Assembly: GCF_000429825.1 (NCBI RefSeq)
Contig: NZ_AUCP01000052.1
Location: forward strand, 1 to 48,606
From: Cohnella thermotolerans DSM 17683
Lineage (GTDB): Bacteria > Bacillota > Bacilli > Paenibacillales > Paenibacillaceae
Direction: 5' to 3'
Length of the DNA stretch: 48,606 bases
The translations under genes and the position numbers were made by a program. The notes under the pieces are model-generated. The model worked only from the letters and a program-made list of their open reading frames with translations. It made no database searches and was not told the origin of the DNA. Positions 30,023 to 39,054 of this stretch are shown in pieces (within the stretch, counting starts at the first letter, position 1; each line of letters begins with the position of its first letter).

Positions 30023-30604
30023 ATGAGTTTCGTCCCTATGGTCATCGAACAGAACAACAGGGGAGAACGGGCTTACGACATCTACTCCCGTCTCCTGAAG
30101 GATCGCATTATCTTCCTCGGGACCGGCATCAACGACGTCGTCGCCAACTCGATCATCGCGCAAATGCTGTTCCTAGCCGCGGATGATCCGGAGAAGGACA
30201 TCAGCCTGTACATCAACTCCCCCGGCGGATCGATCACGGCCGGCATGGCGATTTACGACACGATGCAATTCATCAAGCCGGACGTCTCCACCATTTGCGT
30301 CGGCATGGCCGCCTCCATGGGCGCTTTCCTGCTCGCGGCAGGCGCTAAGGGCAAGCGCTACGCGCTGCCGAACAGCGAAGTGATGATTCACCAGCCGCTC
30401 GGCGGAGCGGAAGGACAAGCCAGCGACATCGAGATTCGCGCCCGGCGCATCCTGAAGCTTCGCGACAAGTTGAACGGCATTCTGTCGGAGCGCACCGGCC
30501 AGCCGCTGGAGAAAATCGAGAAGGATACCGACCGCGACAACTTCATGGATGCCGAAGAAGCGAAAGCTTACGGACTCGTGGACAAAGTGATCGAGAAGCT
30601 GTAA
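30023..30604 (+). CDS. clpP: ATP-dependent Clp protease proteolytic subunit
   Basis: 193 residues. Serine peptidase that forms a double heptamer capped by ClpX or ClpC. The triad is Ser98 (GMAASMGAF), His123 (MIHQPLGG) and Asp172 ([11 protein letters not shown]); the N terminus [20 protein letters not shown] is that of housekeeping ClpP. AAAGGAGG precedes ATG 30023. Stress control by CtsR is supported by the operator on its promoter. It is monocistronic; a hairpin follows. Confidence 0.97.
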   Translation: MSFVPMVIEQNNRGERAYDIYSRLLKDRIIFLGTGINDVVANSIIAQMLFLAADDPEKDISLYINSPGGSITAGMAIYDTMQFIKPDVSTICVGMAASMGAFLLAAGAKGKRYALPNSEVMIHQPLGGAEGQASDIEIRARRILKLRDKLNGILSERTGQPLEKIEKDTDRDNFMDAEEAKAYGLVDKVIEKL

Positions 30605-30627
30605 CGACGGCCCTCTCGATTCTGACA

Positions 30628-30664
30628 GGCTCCCGCAAGCGGCTCGTCCGCTTGTCCGGGAGCC
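30628..30664 (+). terminator. Hairpin after clpP
   Basis: GGCTCCCG pairs with CGGGAGCC and AAGCGG with CCGCTT inside it. No T-run follows, so termination strength is uncertain. In the remaining gap to 30819, an extended -10-like TGATATGCT near 30737 may drive sda. Confidence 0.5.
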
Positions 30665-30819
30665 ATAACATATTCTCGCACGCTTGTCAACATAAATTCA
30701 AAACTCTGAATCCCCCCTCTTCTAATTCGTCCGCACGTGATATGCTACGTTAAAGAAACATTCCATAAACAACCATATCTAGCTACCCACTAGAAATACC
30801 GCAAAGGGGGGATCCCCAC

Positions 30820-31089
30820 ATGAGTCGCCACTCTCAATCGATTCGCCCGGTCCCGCGCGCAAGGAGCGTCTCGCCCTTCCCGGCCGGAACGAATCAGGAA
30901 GCGGACTTTCCGAACATGGTTGCCGCGCGAAACCTCAGCGACAAGGCGTCGCTGCTTCGCCCTCTTAAAGACGAGCACTTGTTGGAAGTGTACCGTGAGG
31001 CCAAGAAGATGAACTTATCCTCCGAATTTATCGAGCTGTTGGAGGATGCAATCGAGCTGCGCCAGTTGGAGCACCGGTTGAAGGCATAA
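30820..31089 (+). CDS. sda: Sda-family sporulation histidine kinase inhibitor, N-terminally extended
   Basis: 89 residues. The last 45 (LKDEHLLEVYREAKKMNLSS, then EFIELLEDAIELRQLEHRL) match Sda, the helical-hairpin checkpoint protein that blocks sporulation kinases such as KinA when replication is disturbed; B. subtilis Sda has 46 residues. Here about 43 residues precede this core, basic and proline-rich at first (RHSQSIRPVPRARS), predicted disordered. AAAGGGGGG precedes ATG 30820, which supports the long form. ATG at residue 33 would give a near-normal length but has no ribosome binding site. Followed by a clear terminator. Confidence 0.8.
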   Translation: MSRHSQSIRPVPRARSVSPFPAGTNQEADFPNMVAARNLSDKASLLRPLKDEHLLEVYREAKKMNLSSEFIELLEDAIELRQLEHRLKA

Positions 31090-31111
31090 CGACATACGAC
31101 TTGCATTTGCG

Positions 31112-31139
31112 CGTCTTCTGTGGAAGGCGTCTTTTTTTT
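31112..31139 (+). terminator. Terminator after sda
   Basis: CGTCTTC and GAAGGCG form a 7-base-pair stem (one G-T pair), followed by eight T. Confidence 0.8.
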
Positions 31140-31153
31140 GCTCTTTTTTCCAC

Positions 31154-31183
31154 TTGAAAACGAACGCGTGTTTGGATTATGAT
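31154..31183 (+). promoter_or_regulatory. Promoter of the MFS transporter gene
   Basis: TTGAAA (31154-31159), 18 bases, TATGAT (31178-31183). Confidence 0.55.
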
Positions 31184-31218
31184 GTATGGATATTTTCCTG
31201 ATGGAGAGCGTACTTTTT

Positions 31219-32487
31219 ATGAAGTTAAAAGATTGGGACCTTAACCTTAAAATTCGCCTGGGTGGGGAGACGGCCGCAAACATTCTGTTCTGGACGTTCT
31301 TCCCTTACTTGTCCATTTCCTTCTCGGAGTCGTTCGGCAAAAGCTGGGCCGGCGTGCTGCTCGTGCTGTCGCAGGTGGTGTCCGTCTTCGCCAACTTGCT
31401 CGGGGGCTACTGCGCGGACCGGTTCGGGCGGAAAAAAATGATGGTGATCGCCTCGGTCGGCCAAGGGGGCGGCTACGGCATTTTCGCCTTGGCCTCGACG
31501 CCCTGGCTCGACCTGCCGGCGGTCGGCTTCGCCGGGTTCGCCATCGCCAGTCTGTTCGGCTCGATCTATTGGCCGGCCAGCCAGGCGATGGTGGCGGACG
31601 TCGTGCCGGAGAAGGAGCAGTCCGCCGTCTTCGCGATTTTCTATACGTCCTCCAACATCGCGGTCGTCATCGGCCCCTTGCTCGGCTCGCTGCTGTATGT
31701 CAACTACCCGTCCGCCGTTCTGGGGGCTGCCGGCCTCTTCTGCGTGCTGCTCGCCCTGCTGCTGAGCCGCAAGCTGACCGAGACGCGGCCGAGCGGCGGG
31801 GCCGATCCGGCCGGAAGACGCGAAGCGGTCTGGTATCGGGCTGTCTGGACCCAGCTGTCCGAGTACCGCGTCATTGCGTCCGACCGCGTCTTCCTCCTGT
31901 ATGTCGTGGCCGGCGTCGTGCTGTCCCAGACGTTTATGCAGCTCGATCTGTTGTTCCCGGTGTTCCTCAAAGACACGGTTTCCGCCGTATCCGTCTTCCC
32001 CGGCGGCTCCTGGAACCTGCAGTTGTCCGGAGAGCGGCTGTTCGGCTTCCTTCTCTCGGAGAACGGCCTGCTCGTCGCCTTGTTTACGGTGCTCGTCACC
32101 CGCTGGATGAACGGGCTGCGCGACCGCTACGTGTTTATCGGCAGCTCGCTTGTCTACGCCGCGAGCATCTTCCTGTTCGGGCAGATGTCCACATTCTGGG
32201 GCTTTGCCGCCATGATGGCCTTGTTCACGCTGGGGGAACTCATGTCCGCCGGTCCCCAGCAGACGTTCATCGCCCGGCTGGCTCCGGACCATATGCGCGG
32301 CCAATATTACGCGGCGGGCAGCCTTCGCTACACGCTCGGCCGCACGATCGCGCCGCTGTCGATTCCGCTCAGCGAGGGAATCGGCTATACGCCGACGTTC
32401 GGGCTGCTGGCGGTTCTCTCGATCGTCTCCGCCTTGCTGTACCATCTGATGTTCAATTGGCACGAGAAGCCGTCGCCCGCCTCGTGA
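31219..32487 (+). CDS. Major facilitator superfamily transporter
   Basis: 422 residues, about 11-12 membrane segments. The MFS loop 2-3 motif appears as GGYCADRFGRKKMMV, and LGRTIAPLSIPLSEGIGY lies in the C-terminal half. Probably a proton-driven drug or metabolite efflux pump; the substrate is unknown. I chose ATG 31219 (MKLKDWDLNLKIRL) because related proteins begin there; a GGAG lies 12 bases upstream, a loose spacing. ATG 31186 would add 11 residues but lies directly at the predicted promoter. Monocistronic. Confidence 0.8.
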   Translation: MKLKDWDLNLKIRLGGETAANILFWTFFPYLSISFSESFGKSWAGVLLVLSQVVSVFANLLGGYCADRFGRKKMMVIASVGQGGGYGIFALASTPWLDLPAVGFAGFAIASLFGSIYWPASQAMVADVVPEKEQSAVFAIFYTSSNIAVVIGPLLGSLLYVNYPSAVLGAAGLFCVLLALLLSRKLTETRPSGGADPAGRREAVWYRAVWTQLSEYRVIASDRVFLLYVVAGVVLSQTFMQLDLLFPVFLKDTVSAVSVFPGGSWNLQLSGERLFGFLLSENGLLVALFTVLVTRWMNGLRDRYVFIGSSLVYAASIFLFGQMSTFWGFAAMMALFTLGELMSAGPQQTFIARLAPDHMRGQYYAAGSLRYTLGRTIAPLSIPLSEGIGYTPTFGLLAVLSIVSALLYHLMFNWHEKPSPAS

Positions 32488-32543
32488 CCGGCCGGTAAGG
32501 CGCCGCAGCACTCCGGACTTTCCAGCCGCCGCAACGCAACGAA

Positions 32544-32579
32544 GGCCGGCCCCGACATTCGGGACCGGCCCTCGTTTTA
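32544..32579 (+). terminator. Terminator after the MFS gene
   Basis: GGCCGGCCCCGA pairs with TCGGGACCGGCC (one mismatch), then CTCGTTTT. The convergent SIMPL gene ends 12 bases beyond. Confidence 0.75.
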
Positions 32580-32590
32580 CTCGACACCGT

Positions 32591-33364
32591 TTATTTCATC
32601 GCGTACTGAACCGTCACGCTGACTTTAATCTCGATCTGCCCGCTCTGTACCGAGGTGGCGGGGGACTTCGCCGCCGTGTCGAACATGGCCTTAGACTCCG
32701 CTGCGGTTTGAACGATCGGAATCGACGCCGCGTTGCCCTGTACGATGTTGATGACATTGCCGAGCTGCCGCTTCGCGGAAGACGCGAGCACGCCCGCCTT
32801 CGCGTCCGCGTTCGCCATCGCCTTCTTCAACGCCTCGAGCTCGTACTGCTCCTGCTTCTCCGTACCGAACGTTACGCCGTACATTCGATTCGCTCCGGCC
32901 GTCGACAGCGCGTCAAGCAGCTTGCCGATGTCGGCGAGCTTGCGGTAGGTCACCTTGAGCTCGTGGTCGGCGACGTAGCCCTTCAGCACTTGCCCGTCTT
33001 TCTCGGTGTAGTTGTACTCCGGCTGTACGTTGAAGCCCGTCGTCTGTACGTCCTTCTTCTCGATCGCAAACGTCTCGTACAGCGTCTTCTCCACGGCGGC
33101 GAACTTGTCGGCATTCGCCTGCTGCGCTTCCTGCGCCGTCTTGCCGCGGGTCTCCACGGCGAACGTCACGTAAGCGACGTCCGGCTCGACCTGGATCGAG
33201 CCGTCGGCTCCGACCGTGATCGTGTTCTGCACCGTATCCGTCGTCTCCGCCGCCACGGAACCGACCTCCCCTTTTCCTCCGAATGCGAACCAGCCGACCA
33301 GCACTGCCGCCAGCACGATCGCCGCAGCCTGCAGCCCTCGTTTCGTACCCATCCTGCCTGTCAT
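32591..33364 (-). CDS. SIMPL-domain (DUF541) exported or membrane-anchored protein
   Basis: 257 residues. An N-terminal hydrophobic stretch (about 10-28) acts as signal peptide or membrane anchor. The rest is the SIMPL/DUF541 fold: ITVGADGSIQVEPDVAYVTF, VETRGKTAQEAQQANADK, KKDVQTTGFNVQPEY and GYVADHELKVTYRKL are its hallmarks. Family members are periplasmic or surface proteins of poorly known role, some linked to oxidative stress. The start is ambiguous: ATG 33364 abuts AAAGGGG, while ATG 33352 is 12 bases from it. Function not assignable from context. Confidence 0.82.
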   Translation of the reverse strand: MTGRMGTKRGLQAAAIVLAAVLVGWFAFGGKGEVGSVAAETTDTVQNTITVGADGSIQVEPDVAYVTFAVETRGKTAQEAQQANADKFAAVEKTLYETFAIEKKDVQTTGFNVQPEYNYTEKDGQVLKGYVADHELKVTYRKLADIGKLLDALSTAGANRMYGVTFGTEKQEQYELEALKKAMANADAKAGVLASSAKRQLGNVINIVQGNAASIPIVQTAAESKAMFDTAAKSPATSVQSGQIEIKVSVTVQYAMK

Positions 33365-33483
33365 CCCCTTTCCAAGCTTTGTCTTCTCGACGCCTCCTTT
33401 ACTCTAAAAGTTGCACCTGCCGCCTGGATTTCAATAAAACTTTTCGGCTTTCCGCCCATCCCGCCATACGTCCAAAAACCCGC

Positions 33484-33515
33484 AAAAACGCCAAAAGCTC
33501 CCTCCCGGGAGCTTT
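33484..33515 (-). terminator. Terminator after the crh-like gene
   Basis: AAAGCTCCC and GGGAGCTTT pair around TCCC; on the minus strand TTGGCGTTTTT follows. Confidence 0.85.
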
Positions 33516-33529
33516 GAGCTTCACTCGCT

Positions 33530-33799
33530 TTATTGGTTCTCCAGTTCTTCCTTGCTGACTAATTGGACTAAAGCGGTTACAGCCTGCTCTGCATCGGAAC
33601 CTTCCGCACTGATGGATACCTCAGTGCCCGAGCTGATCGCCAGGCTCATGATCCCCATGATGCTCTTGGCGTTAACCTTCTTGTCGTCCTTCTCCACGAA
33701 GACGTCGGAGGAGAATTTATTGGCTTCTTGAACGAATAAAGCCGCCGGTCTGGCGTGAAGCCCCGTTTTAAGCCGAACAACCACCGGCTGTTTCGTCAT
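33530..33799 (-). CDS. crh: HPr-family protein Crh (keeps both His15 and Ser46)
   Basis: 89 residues, HPr fold. It carries the HPrK-regulated Ser46 in VNAKSIMGIMSLA and, unlike B. subtilis Crh with Gln15, the PTS phosphoacceptor His15 in KTGLHARPAALFVQEA. The segment ARPAALFVQEANKFSSDVF is Crh-like, and the position after whiA is the usual crh place. Phosphorylated at Ser46 it would assist CcpA in carbon catabolite control. With His15 it could also accept phosphate from Enzyme I. Calling it ptsH is the alternative, but the canonical ptsH normally stands beside ptsI, which is absent here. It lies 102 bases after whiA. Confidence 0.85.
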   Translation of the reverse strand: MTKQPVVVRLKTGLHARPAALFVQEANKFSSDVFVEKDDKKVNAKSIMGIMSLAISSGTEVSISAEGSDAEQAVTALVQLVSKEELENQ

Positions 33800-33901
33800 G
33801 GAACGGATACCCCCTATCTTTGTTCATCGTCCCGTTGCCGGGACCCGCCGTGCATGGTCTGTCATCTATTATAGCATTGTTCCGAACCATTACGCCAGAC
33901 G

Positions 33902-34837
33902 CTACGACCCGCCGTTCCGGATTTTTTCGGCCCACTCGTCAATTTTGCGCAGACGGTGGTTCACGCCCGATTTGCTGACTTGGCCTTTCAGCAGATCGCC
34001 GACTTCCTTCAGGTTCAAATCGGGATGCTTGAGCCGGATTTCGGCCACTTCGCGCAGCTTCTCGGGCAAATTCTCCAATCCGACTTCTTTCTCCAGCAGC
34101 TTGATGTTGTCGATTTGCCGGACCGCCGCCCCGATCGTCTTGTTCAAATTCGCCGTCTCGCAGTTGACGATCCGGTTGACCGAATTGCGCATATCCCGCA
34201 TAATCCGGACGTCCTCGAATTTGAACAGCGCCTGGTGTGCGCCGATAATGCTCAGAAATTCGATGATCTTCTCGCCTTCCTTGATGTAGAGGATGAACCC
34301 CTTCTTCCGCTCGATGAATCTGGCGTTCAGATGGAACTTGTTCGCCAGCTCGACGAGCGCACGGCAATGCTCCTCGTACATGGAGGCGATCTCCAGGTGA
34401 TAAGACGAACCTTCCGGATTGTTGACCGATCCGCCGGCGAGGAAAGCGCCTCTCAGGTAAGCGCGCTTGCAGCAAGGCTTGCGGATCAGCTCCTTGTCAA
34501 TGGAAGGGTGGAACTGGAACCCGGCGCCGGCGATCTTCAATTCGGACAGCAGCTGCTCGACCCCGACGGGGACGCGAACCATGTAGACGTTGTTTTTTTT
34601 CAGCCGCATTTTTTTGCGGACGAGCAGCTCCGTCGGCACCGCGTAATGCCGCTTCAGCAGCGTGTACATGCGCCTTGCGATGGCTGCGTTCTCGGTGGAG
34701 ATGTCGAGCACGATGCGCTTGTTGGTTAGCTGCACCGAGCCGTTCATCCGGATGAGCGCGGACAGCTCCGCCCTTTCACAGCACGGTTCCGCTTCGACCA
34801 TCGTAAGCTCTTTCTTGGTTTGCGCCGCGAAGGACAC
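33902..34837 (-). CDS. whiA: WhiA-family DNA-binding protein
   Basis: 311 residues. WhiA joins a LAGLIDADG homing-endonuclease-like N-terminal part, without nuclease activity, to a C-terminal helix-turn-helix; in Firmicutes it affects cell division and carbon metabolism. Seen: [10 protein letters not shown] at the start, [34 protein letters not shown] stretch, and the [23 protein letters not shown], then [14 protein letters not shown]. The start is GTG 34837 (VSFAAQ...), seven bases after the glmR stop and with AAAGGGGTGAG upstream; a longer frame would overlap glmR. Confidence 0.95.
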   Translation of the reverse strand: MSFAAQTKKELTMVEAEPCCERAELSALIRMNGSVQLTNKRIVLDISTENAAIARRMYTLLKRHYAVPTELLVRKKMRLKKNNVYMVRVPVGVEQLLSELKIAGAGFQFHPSIDKELIRKPCCKRAYLRGAFLAGGSVNNPEGSSYHLEIASMYEEHCRALVELANKFHLNARFIERKKGFILYIKEGEKIIEFLSIIGAHQALFKFEDVRIMRDMRNSVNRIVNCETANLNKTIGAAVRQIDNIKLLEKEVGLENLPEKLREVAEIRLKHPDLNLKEVGDLLKGQVSKSGVNHRLRKIDEWAEKIRNGGS

Positions 34838-34844
34838 GGCCCAC

Positions 34845-35837
34845 TCACCCCTTTCTCTGCATCCAATCCGAGACCAGCTGGTAAATGTGCTGACTGAGCT
34901 TGGAAGCGTCGTGACGAAGATAAGTCCGGAACAGCACAAGCGTGTCGGCGATCACTTTGTATCCCCGTCGGGTCACTTCCTCCATGTCCACGTGAACGGC
35001 CCGGGAGCCCTTCTCCGCGTACATTTGGTGAACCTGGGTCGGAATTTCCCCGTCGTTGACGATGACGTAATCGAACAGTTGATGACCGATGTGCGCCTGA
35101 ATGGCGTCCAAATGATTGCTGACGGTATAATTGTCGGTTTCCCCGGGCTGCGTCATCACGTTGCAGACGAAAATTTTGACCGCGTCGCTGCGAACGATCG
35201 CTTCCGCCAGCTTGGGCACGAGCAGGTTCGGAATGATGCTGGTGTACAAGCTGCCGGGACCCATCAGAATGGCGTCCGCCTGTTCGATCGCTTGCACCGC
35301 TTCCGGCAGCGGTTCGACTTCGGCCGGTTCGATGAATACCCGTTTGATGGAGCCGCCCGCCTTCGGGATGGACGATTCGCCCACGACGACGGTGCCGTCC
35401 GTCATCTCGGCCTTGAGCACAATCGCTTGATTCGCTGCGGGAAGCACGCGGCCCCGGACGGCCAGCACGCGGCTGAGCTCCCTGACCCCCGCGACAAAAT
35501 CGCCCGCAATGTCGGTCATCGCCGCTAGAATTAGGTTGCCCAAACTATGGCCCGCCAGACCTTTCCCGTTGTTAAAACGGTAAGAAAGCATATCGGCCAG
35601 CAGCGGCTCCGCATCGGCCAGCGCCGTCAGCACGCTGCGGATGTCGCCCGGAGGAGGCATCTGCATCTCCTCGCGGAGAATGCCGGAGCTCCCGCCGTCG
35701 TCGGCGACGGTGACGATCGCCGTAATGTCGAGCGGCTTCTGCTTGAGGCCGCGCAGCATGACGGACAGACCGGTTCCGCCGCCGATGACGACGATTCTTG
35801 GCAATCGGCCCTGGAACCCGGATGAGGTCGGATTCAT
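34845..35837 (-). CDS. glmR: YvcK/GlmR family protein, gluconeogenic growth and envelope regulator
   Basis: 330 residues, CofD-like Rossmann fold. The N terminus [18 protein letters not shown] and [14 protein letters not shown] are the diagnostic nucleotide-sugar binding stretches; [15 protein letters not shown] and [16 protein letters not shown] follow. In B. subtilis the protein binds UDP-GlcNAc and stimulates GlmS, needed on gluconeogenic carbon. It sits between rapZ (9-base gap) and whiA (7-base gap) in a conserved cluster. Confidence 0.95.
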   Translation of the reverse strand: MNPTSSGFQGRLPRIVVIGGGTGLSVMLRGLKQKPLDITAIVTVADDGGSSGILREEMQMPPPGDIRSVLTALADAEPLLADMLSYRFNNGKGLAGHSLGNLILAAMTDIAGDFVAGVRELSRVLAVRGRVLPAANQAIVLKAEMTDGTVVVGESSIPKAGGSIKRVFIEPAEVEPLPEAVQAIEQADAILMGPGSLYTSIIPNLLVPKLAEAIVRSDAVKIFVCNVMTQPGETDNYTVSNHLDAIQAHIGHQLFDYVIVNDGEIPTQVHQMYAEKGSRAVHVDMEEVTRRGYKVIADTLVLFRTYLRHDASKLSQHIYQLVSDWMQRKG

Positions 35838-35846
35838 CTGTTCACC

Positions 35847-36737
35847 TCAGCCATGGCGGTCTCGTTCGGCGTCGCGGTGGCTGACTTTCACCGTCTCCGT
35901 CTCGCTCGTGCCGAGCATGCGTCCAAGATATTCGGCCAGCGCCACCGAACGGTGCTTGCCTCCGGTGCAGCCGATTCCGATCACAATCTGGCTCTTGCCT
36001 TCCTTGTGGTATAACGGAATTAAATATTGCAGCATGTCAAGCAGCTTCCCGAGGAACGTCTGGGTCTCCTGCCACTTCATGACGTAATCGTACACTTCCG
36101 GGTCCTGTCCCGTCTTGGGCCGAAGACTGTCCACGTAATGCGGATTGGGGAGAAAACGGACGTCGAAAATCAGATCGGCGTCGATCGGAATGCCGTACTT
36201 GAAGCCGAAGGAGGTGACATTGATCGAGATCGTGCTGCGGTCCAGGTTGGAGAATCGGGAGACGATTCGCTCCTTGAGCTGGGCCGGCTTCAGGTTGCTC
36301 GTATCGATGACCTGCATGGCCCACCCTTTGAGATCCTCCAGAAGCTTGCGCTCCAATTGAATGCCGTCGAGCAGATTCCCATCCGGTGCGAGCGGATGAC
36401 GGCGCCGGCTTTCCTTGTAGCGTTGAACCAGAACGGCGTCCGTCGCGTCCAGGAACAGAATTTCGTAATGAATGGAGGAGTGCTCGCGGATGTAGCCGAG
36501 CGATTCGGACAACGCGGTAAAAAACTCCCGGCCCCGCAAGTCGATGACCAGCGCGACCTTCCCGATGCGCCCTTGTGATTGGTCGATCAGCTCGGCGAAC
36601 TTCGGAATGAGCACGGGCGGCAAATTGTCGACGCAGAAGTAGCCCAGGTCTTCCATGCTCTGAACGGCGATCGTCTTGCCGGCCCCCGACATCCCCGTGA
36701 TGATGACGAGCGTCGGCTTGGTCAGGATCTTATCCAT
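35847..36737 (-). CDS. rapZ: RNase adapter / nucleotide-binding protein RapZ (YvcJ)
   Basis: 296 residues. Walker A GMSGAGKT near residue 15, then [26 protein letters not shown] and the C-terminal [19 protein letters not shown], all family hallmarks. RapZ in enterobacteria guides RNase E to GlmZ and binds GlcN6P; in Bacillus YvcJ is a GTP/ATP-hydrolysing protein linked to competence. First of the rapZ-glmR-whiA-crh set. The NUDIX gene yvcI found before it in B. subtilis is absent; glcK takes its place. Confidence 0.95.
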   Translation of the reverse strand: MDKILTKPTLVIITGMSGAGKTIAVQSMEDLGYFCVDNLPPVLIPKFAELIDQSQGRIGKVALVIDLRGREFFTALSESLGYIREHSSIHYEILFLDATDAVLVQRYKESRRRHPLAPDGNLLDGIQLERKLLEDLKGWAMQVIDTSNLKPAQLKERIVSRFSNLDRSTISINVTSFGFKYGIPIDADLIFDVRFLPNPHYVDSLRPKTGQDPEVYDYVMKWQETQTFLGKLLDMLQYLIPLYHKEGKSQIVIGIGCTGGKHRSVALAEYLGRMLGTSETETVKVSHRDAERDRHG

Positions 36738-36814
36738 GACAGTCCCCTCTTCTGTTGCGAATTGGCGCCTTTGCCGGCGGCTGGCCGCCGGACTTCAAGC
36801 TCGGGTAGAACAAA

Positions 36815-36849
36815 GCGCCTGGCCGCCGGGACCTCGGCGAAGCAGGCGC
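36815..36849 (-). terminator. Hairpin after glcK
   Basis: GCGCCTG (36815-36821) pairs with CAGGCGC (36843-36849), with further inner pairing. On the minus strand only TTTG follows, so termination may be partial and rapZ may be read through. Confidence 0.5.
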
Positions 36850-36857
36850 CTCTGACG

Positions 36858-37811
36858 TCAAGCGTGAAGGAACAGCCCCGCCGCGCCGACGACTCCCGCA
36901 TTGTTGCCCAGTTCCGCCGCGACGATATCCACTCCGGCATGCGCCCGCTCGGGAGACAGCTTGCGGAATACTTCCCGGATTTGCTCGAACAGGAACTCTC
37001 CCGCCTTGCTCACTCCGCCTCCGAGAATGAACCGCTGCGGGTTGACGACAACGGCGACGGTCGCCATCGACTTGCCGAGATAGAACGCGGCCCGGCTTAC
37101 GATGCGCGCGGCCACTTCGTCCCCGGCTTTCGCCGCGTCGAACACTTCCTTGGCCATAATGTTCTCGACCATCGACAGCGAGGTGCGGTCTCCCCGCTCC
37201 ACCGCGTCCTTGGCCATCCGGATGATGCCGGTCGCGGAAGAGACGGTCTCCAGGCAGCCCATCTGTCCGCAGCCGCATTGGATCGCTTCCAGATCCGGCA
37301 CGACGGACATATGTCCGAGCTCGCCGGCCATGCCGCTGAACCCTTCGATGAGACGGCCGCCCACGATAATGCCGCCGCCGACTCCGGTTCCCAGCGTGTA
37401 GCAGACACAATCCGCCACCCCCTTGCCGGCTCCGCCCCAGGCTTCGCCCAGGGCGGCTACATTGGCGTCGTTGTTGATCTTGATCGGTTTGCCGAGCTGC
37501 TCTTCCATGATCCGCTTAACCGGCACGTTCTTGAACGGAAGATTCGGCGAGAAATTGATGATGCCGCCCGGAATGTCCAGGAAACCGGCAATACCGATTC
37601 CGACGCCCTGAACGTTCTCCCATTCCGGCGTGCCCGGAGGGACGAGCTCCTTGACGTATGCCGCAATGTTGTTCAGCACGGTCTCGGCGCCCTGCTCCGT
37701 CTGGGTAGGACCTTCGTGCGTGCGAATGAGCTCTCCCTCGGCGTTGCACAAACCGACTTTGATGGCGGTACCGCCCAGATCGACGCCAATGTATAAAGCT
37801 TGGGACTTCAT
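36858..37811 (-). CDS. glcK: ROK-family glucokinase
   Basis: 317 residues. ATP-dependent phosphorylation of glucose at C6. ATP loop GVDLGGTAIKVGL, catalytic Asp in INNDANVAALGEAW, the ExGH motif GELGHMSV and the zinc-binding CGCGQMGCLE cluster of ROK kinases. ATG 37811 has GAGGTG six bases upstream; an upstream in-frame extension lacks any start signal. Mannose or N-acetyl sugar kinase activity cannot be excluded in this family, and a mannose-releasing locus lies in the same window. It lies between trxB and rapZ. Confidence 0.9.
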   Translation of the reverse strand: MKSQALYIGVDLGGTAIKVGLCNAEGELIRTHEGPTQTEQGAETVLNNIAAYVKELVPPGTPEWENVQGVGIGIAGFLDIPGGIINFSPNLPFKNVPVKRIMEEQLGKPIKINNDANVAALGEAWGGAGKGVADCVCYTLGTGVGGGIIVGGRLIEGFSGMAGELGHMSVVPDLEAIQCGCGQMGCLETVSSATGIIRMAKDAVERGDRTSLSMVENIMAKEVFDAAKAGDEVAARIVSRAAFYLGKSMATVAVVVNPQRFILGGGVSKAGEFLFEQIREVFRKLSPERAHAGVDIVAAELGNNAGVVGAAGLFLHA

Positions 37812-37986
37812 GATGGACACCTCGAGATCGTTATGGGATAACAAATAAAACGAAAATGGATGATTCCGCCGTTGCCGGCGGACAACCGCAGCGAATCGGC
37901 TATCGAACGTCCGCGGAAAATCGGCAGCATCAAGCAAAAACGCCTTCGGCGTCTTCGGGCGGCGAAGGAGCTTTTGCTCAACACGA

Positions 37987-38006
37987 TAAAAGGGAGCGAA
38001 GCTCCC
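37987..38006 (-). terminator. Terminator after trxB
   Basis: GGGAGC-GAA-GCTCCC; on the minus strand TTTTAT follows. It lies six bases beyond the stop. In the 201-base gap to glcK I see no further feature. Confidence 0.8.
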
Positions 38007-38012
38007 CCGGAC

Positions 38013-38963
38013 TTACCCTAATGAGACGCTCCAATCCTGGGTAACCGCGCCTTCCAGGAACTTCTCGCAGTCAAGCGCCGCCATACAGCCGCTGCCTGCC
38101 GCGGTAATCGCTTGCCGATATTTGTTGTCCTGCACGTCGCCGCAAGCGAAGACGCCCGGCACATTCGTCTCCGAGGATCCCGGCTTCGTAATGATGTAGC
38201 CGTGCTCGTCGGTCTCGACCTGCCCGCCCAGAAACTTCGTGTTCGGCGTATGGCCGATCGCGACGAACACGCCTTGCGCTTCGATGATTTCTTCTTCTCC
38301 GGTCTCGTTGTTGCGCACCTTCAGCCCGGTGACGCCGTTCTCGCCGGACAGCACTTCCAGCGGAGTGCGGTTCAGGCTCCAGCTGATCTTGGGGTTCTCG
38401 CGAGCGCGGTCCTGCATAATCTTCGAGGCGCGGAGTTCGTCCCGGCGATGCACCAGCGTCAGCTCGGACGCGAACCGGGTCAGGAAGTTCGCTTCTTCCA
38501 TGGCGGAGTCCCCGCCCCCGACGACGATAATCTTCTTCCCGCGGAAGAAGAAGCCGTCGCAAGTGGCGCAGGTGCTGACGCCGCGGCCGACGTTGTCCTT
38601 CTCGCCGGGAATGCCCAAATATTTCGCGGAAGCTCCCGTGGAGATGATCAGCGTCTCGGCTTGCAGCGTCTCCCCGCCTTCGAGGGACAGCGTGAACGGA
38701 CGCTTGGACAAGTCGACGGAGTTAATCCAGCCGGAGCGGAATTGGGCGCCGAAGCGCTCCGCTTGCTTGCGCATGTTGGCCATCAATTCCGGACCCATAA
38801 TCCCTTCCGGGAATCCGGGGAAGTTCTCCACTTCGGTGGTCGTTGTCAGCTGGCCGCCCGGTTCCGGACCTTCGATGACCAGCGGATTCAGATTGGCTCG
38901 CGCCAAATAAATGGCCGCCGTCAATCCGGCAGGGCCCGTTCCGATAATAACGCTTTTGTACAT
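38013..38963 (-). CDS. trxB: Thioredoxin reductase
   Basis: 316 residues. NADPH-dependent flavoprotein that reduces thioredoxin. FAD loop IIGTGPAGLTAAIYLAR, the redox pair Cys132-Cys135 in STCATCDG, the NADPH loop VVGGGDSAMEEANFL with HRRDELRASK, and the FAD-binding GVFACGDVQDNKYRQ are all present. Length is normal. Its own promoter lies 50 bases upstream; a terminator follows directly. Confidence 0.97.
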   Translation of the reverse strand: MYKSVIIGTGPAGLTAAIYLARANLNPLVIEGPEPGGQLTTTTEVENFPGFPEGIMGPELMANMRKQAERFGAQFRSGWINSVDLSKRPFTLSLEGGETLQAETLIISTGASAKYLGIPGEKDNVGRGVSTCATCDGFFFRGKKIIVVGGGDSAMEEANFLTRFASELTLVHRRDELRASKIMQDRARENPKISWSLNRTPLEVLSGENGVTGLKVRNNETGEEEIIEAQGVFVAIGHTPNTKFLGGQVETDEHGYIITKPGSSETNVPGVFACGDVQDNKYRQAITAAGSGCMAALDCEKFLEGAVTQDWSVSLG

Positions 38964-39012
38964 CTGTCTCTCTCCTCCTCAACCTGTGGCTGGCAAACTA
39001 ACTGTAATTAAA

Positions 39013-39041
39013 ATTGTAACAGTGGAGCCTGCGATCCGCAA
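39013..39041 (-). promoter_or_regulatory. trxB promoter
   Basis: TTGCGG (39036-39041), 17 bases, TACAAT (39013-39018). The -35 has a poor second half. Confidence 0.5.
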
Positions 39042-39054
39042 GCCAGCCGTGTGC

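Noticed and set aside
30680..30700. DnaA box-like TTGTCAACA upstream of sda
   Set aside because: Only 7 of 9 positions match TTATCCACA and no cluster of boxes is seen, unlike the B. subtilis sda promoter.
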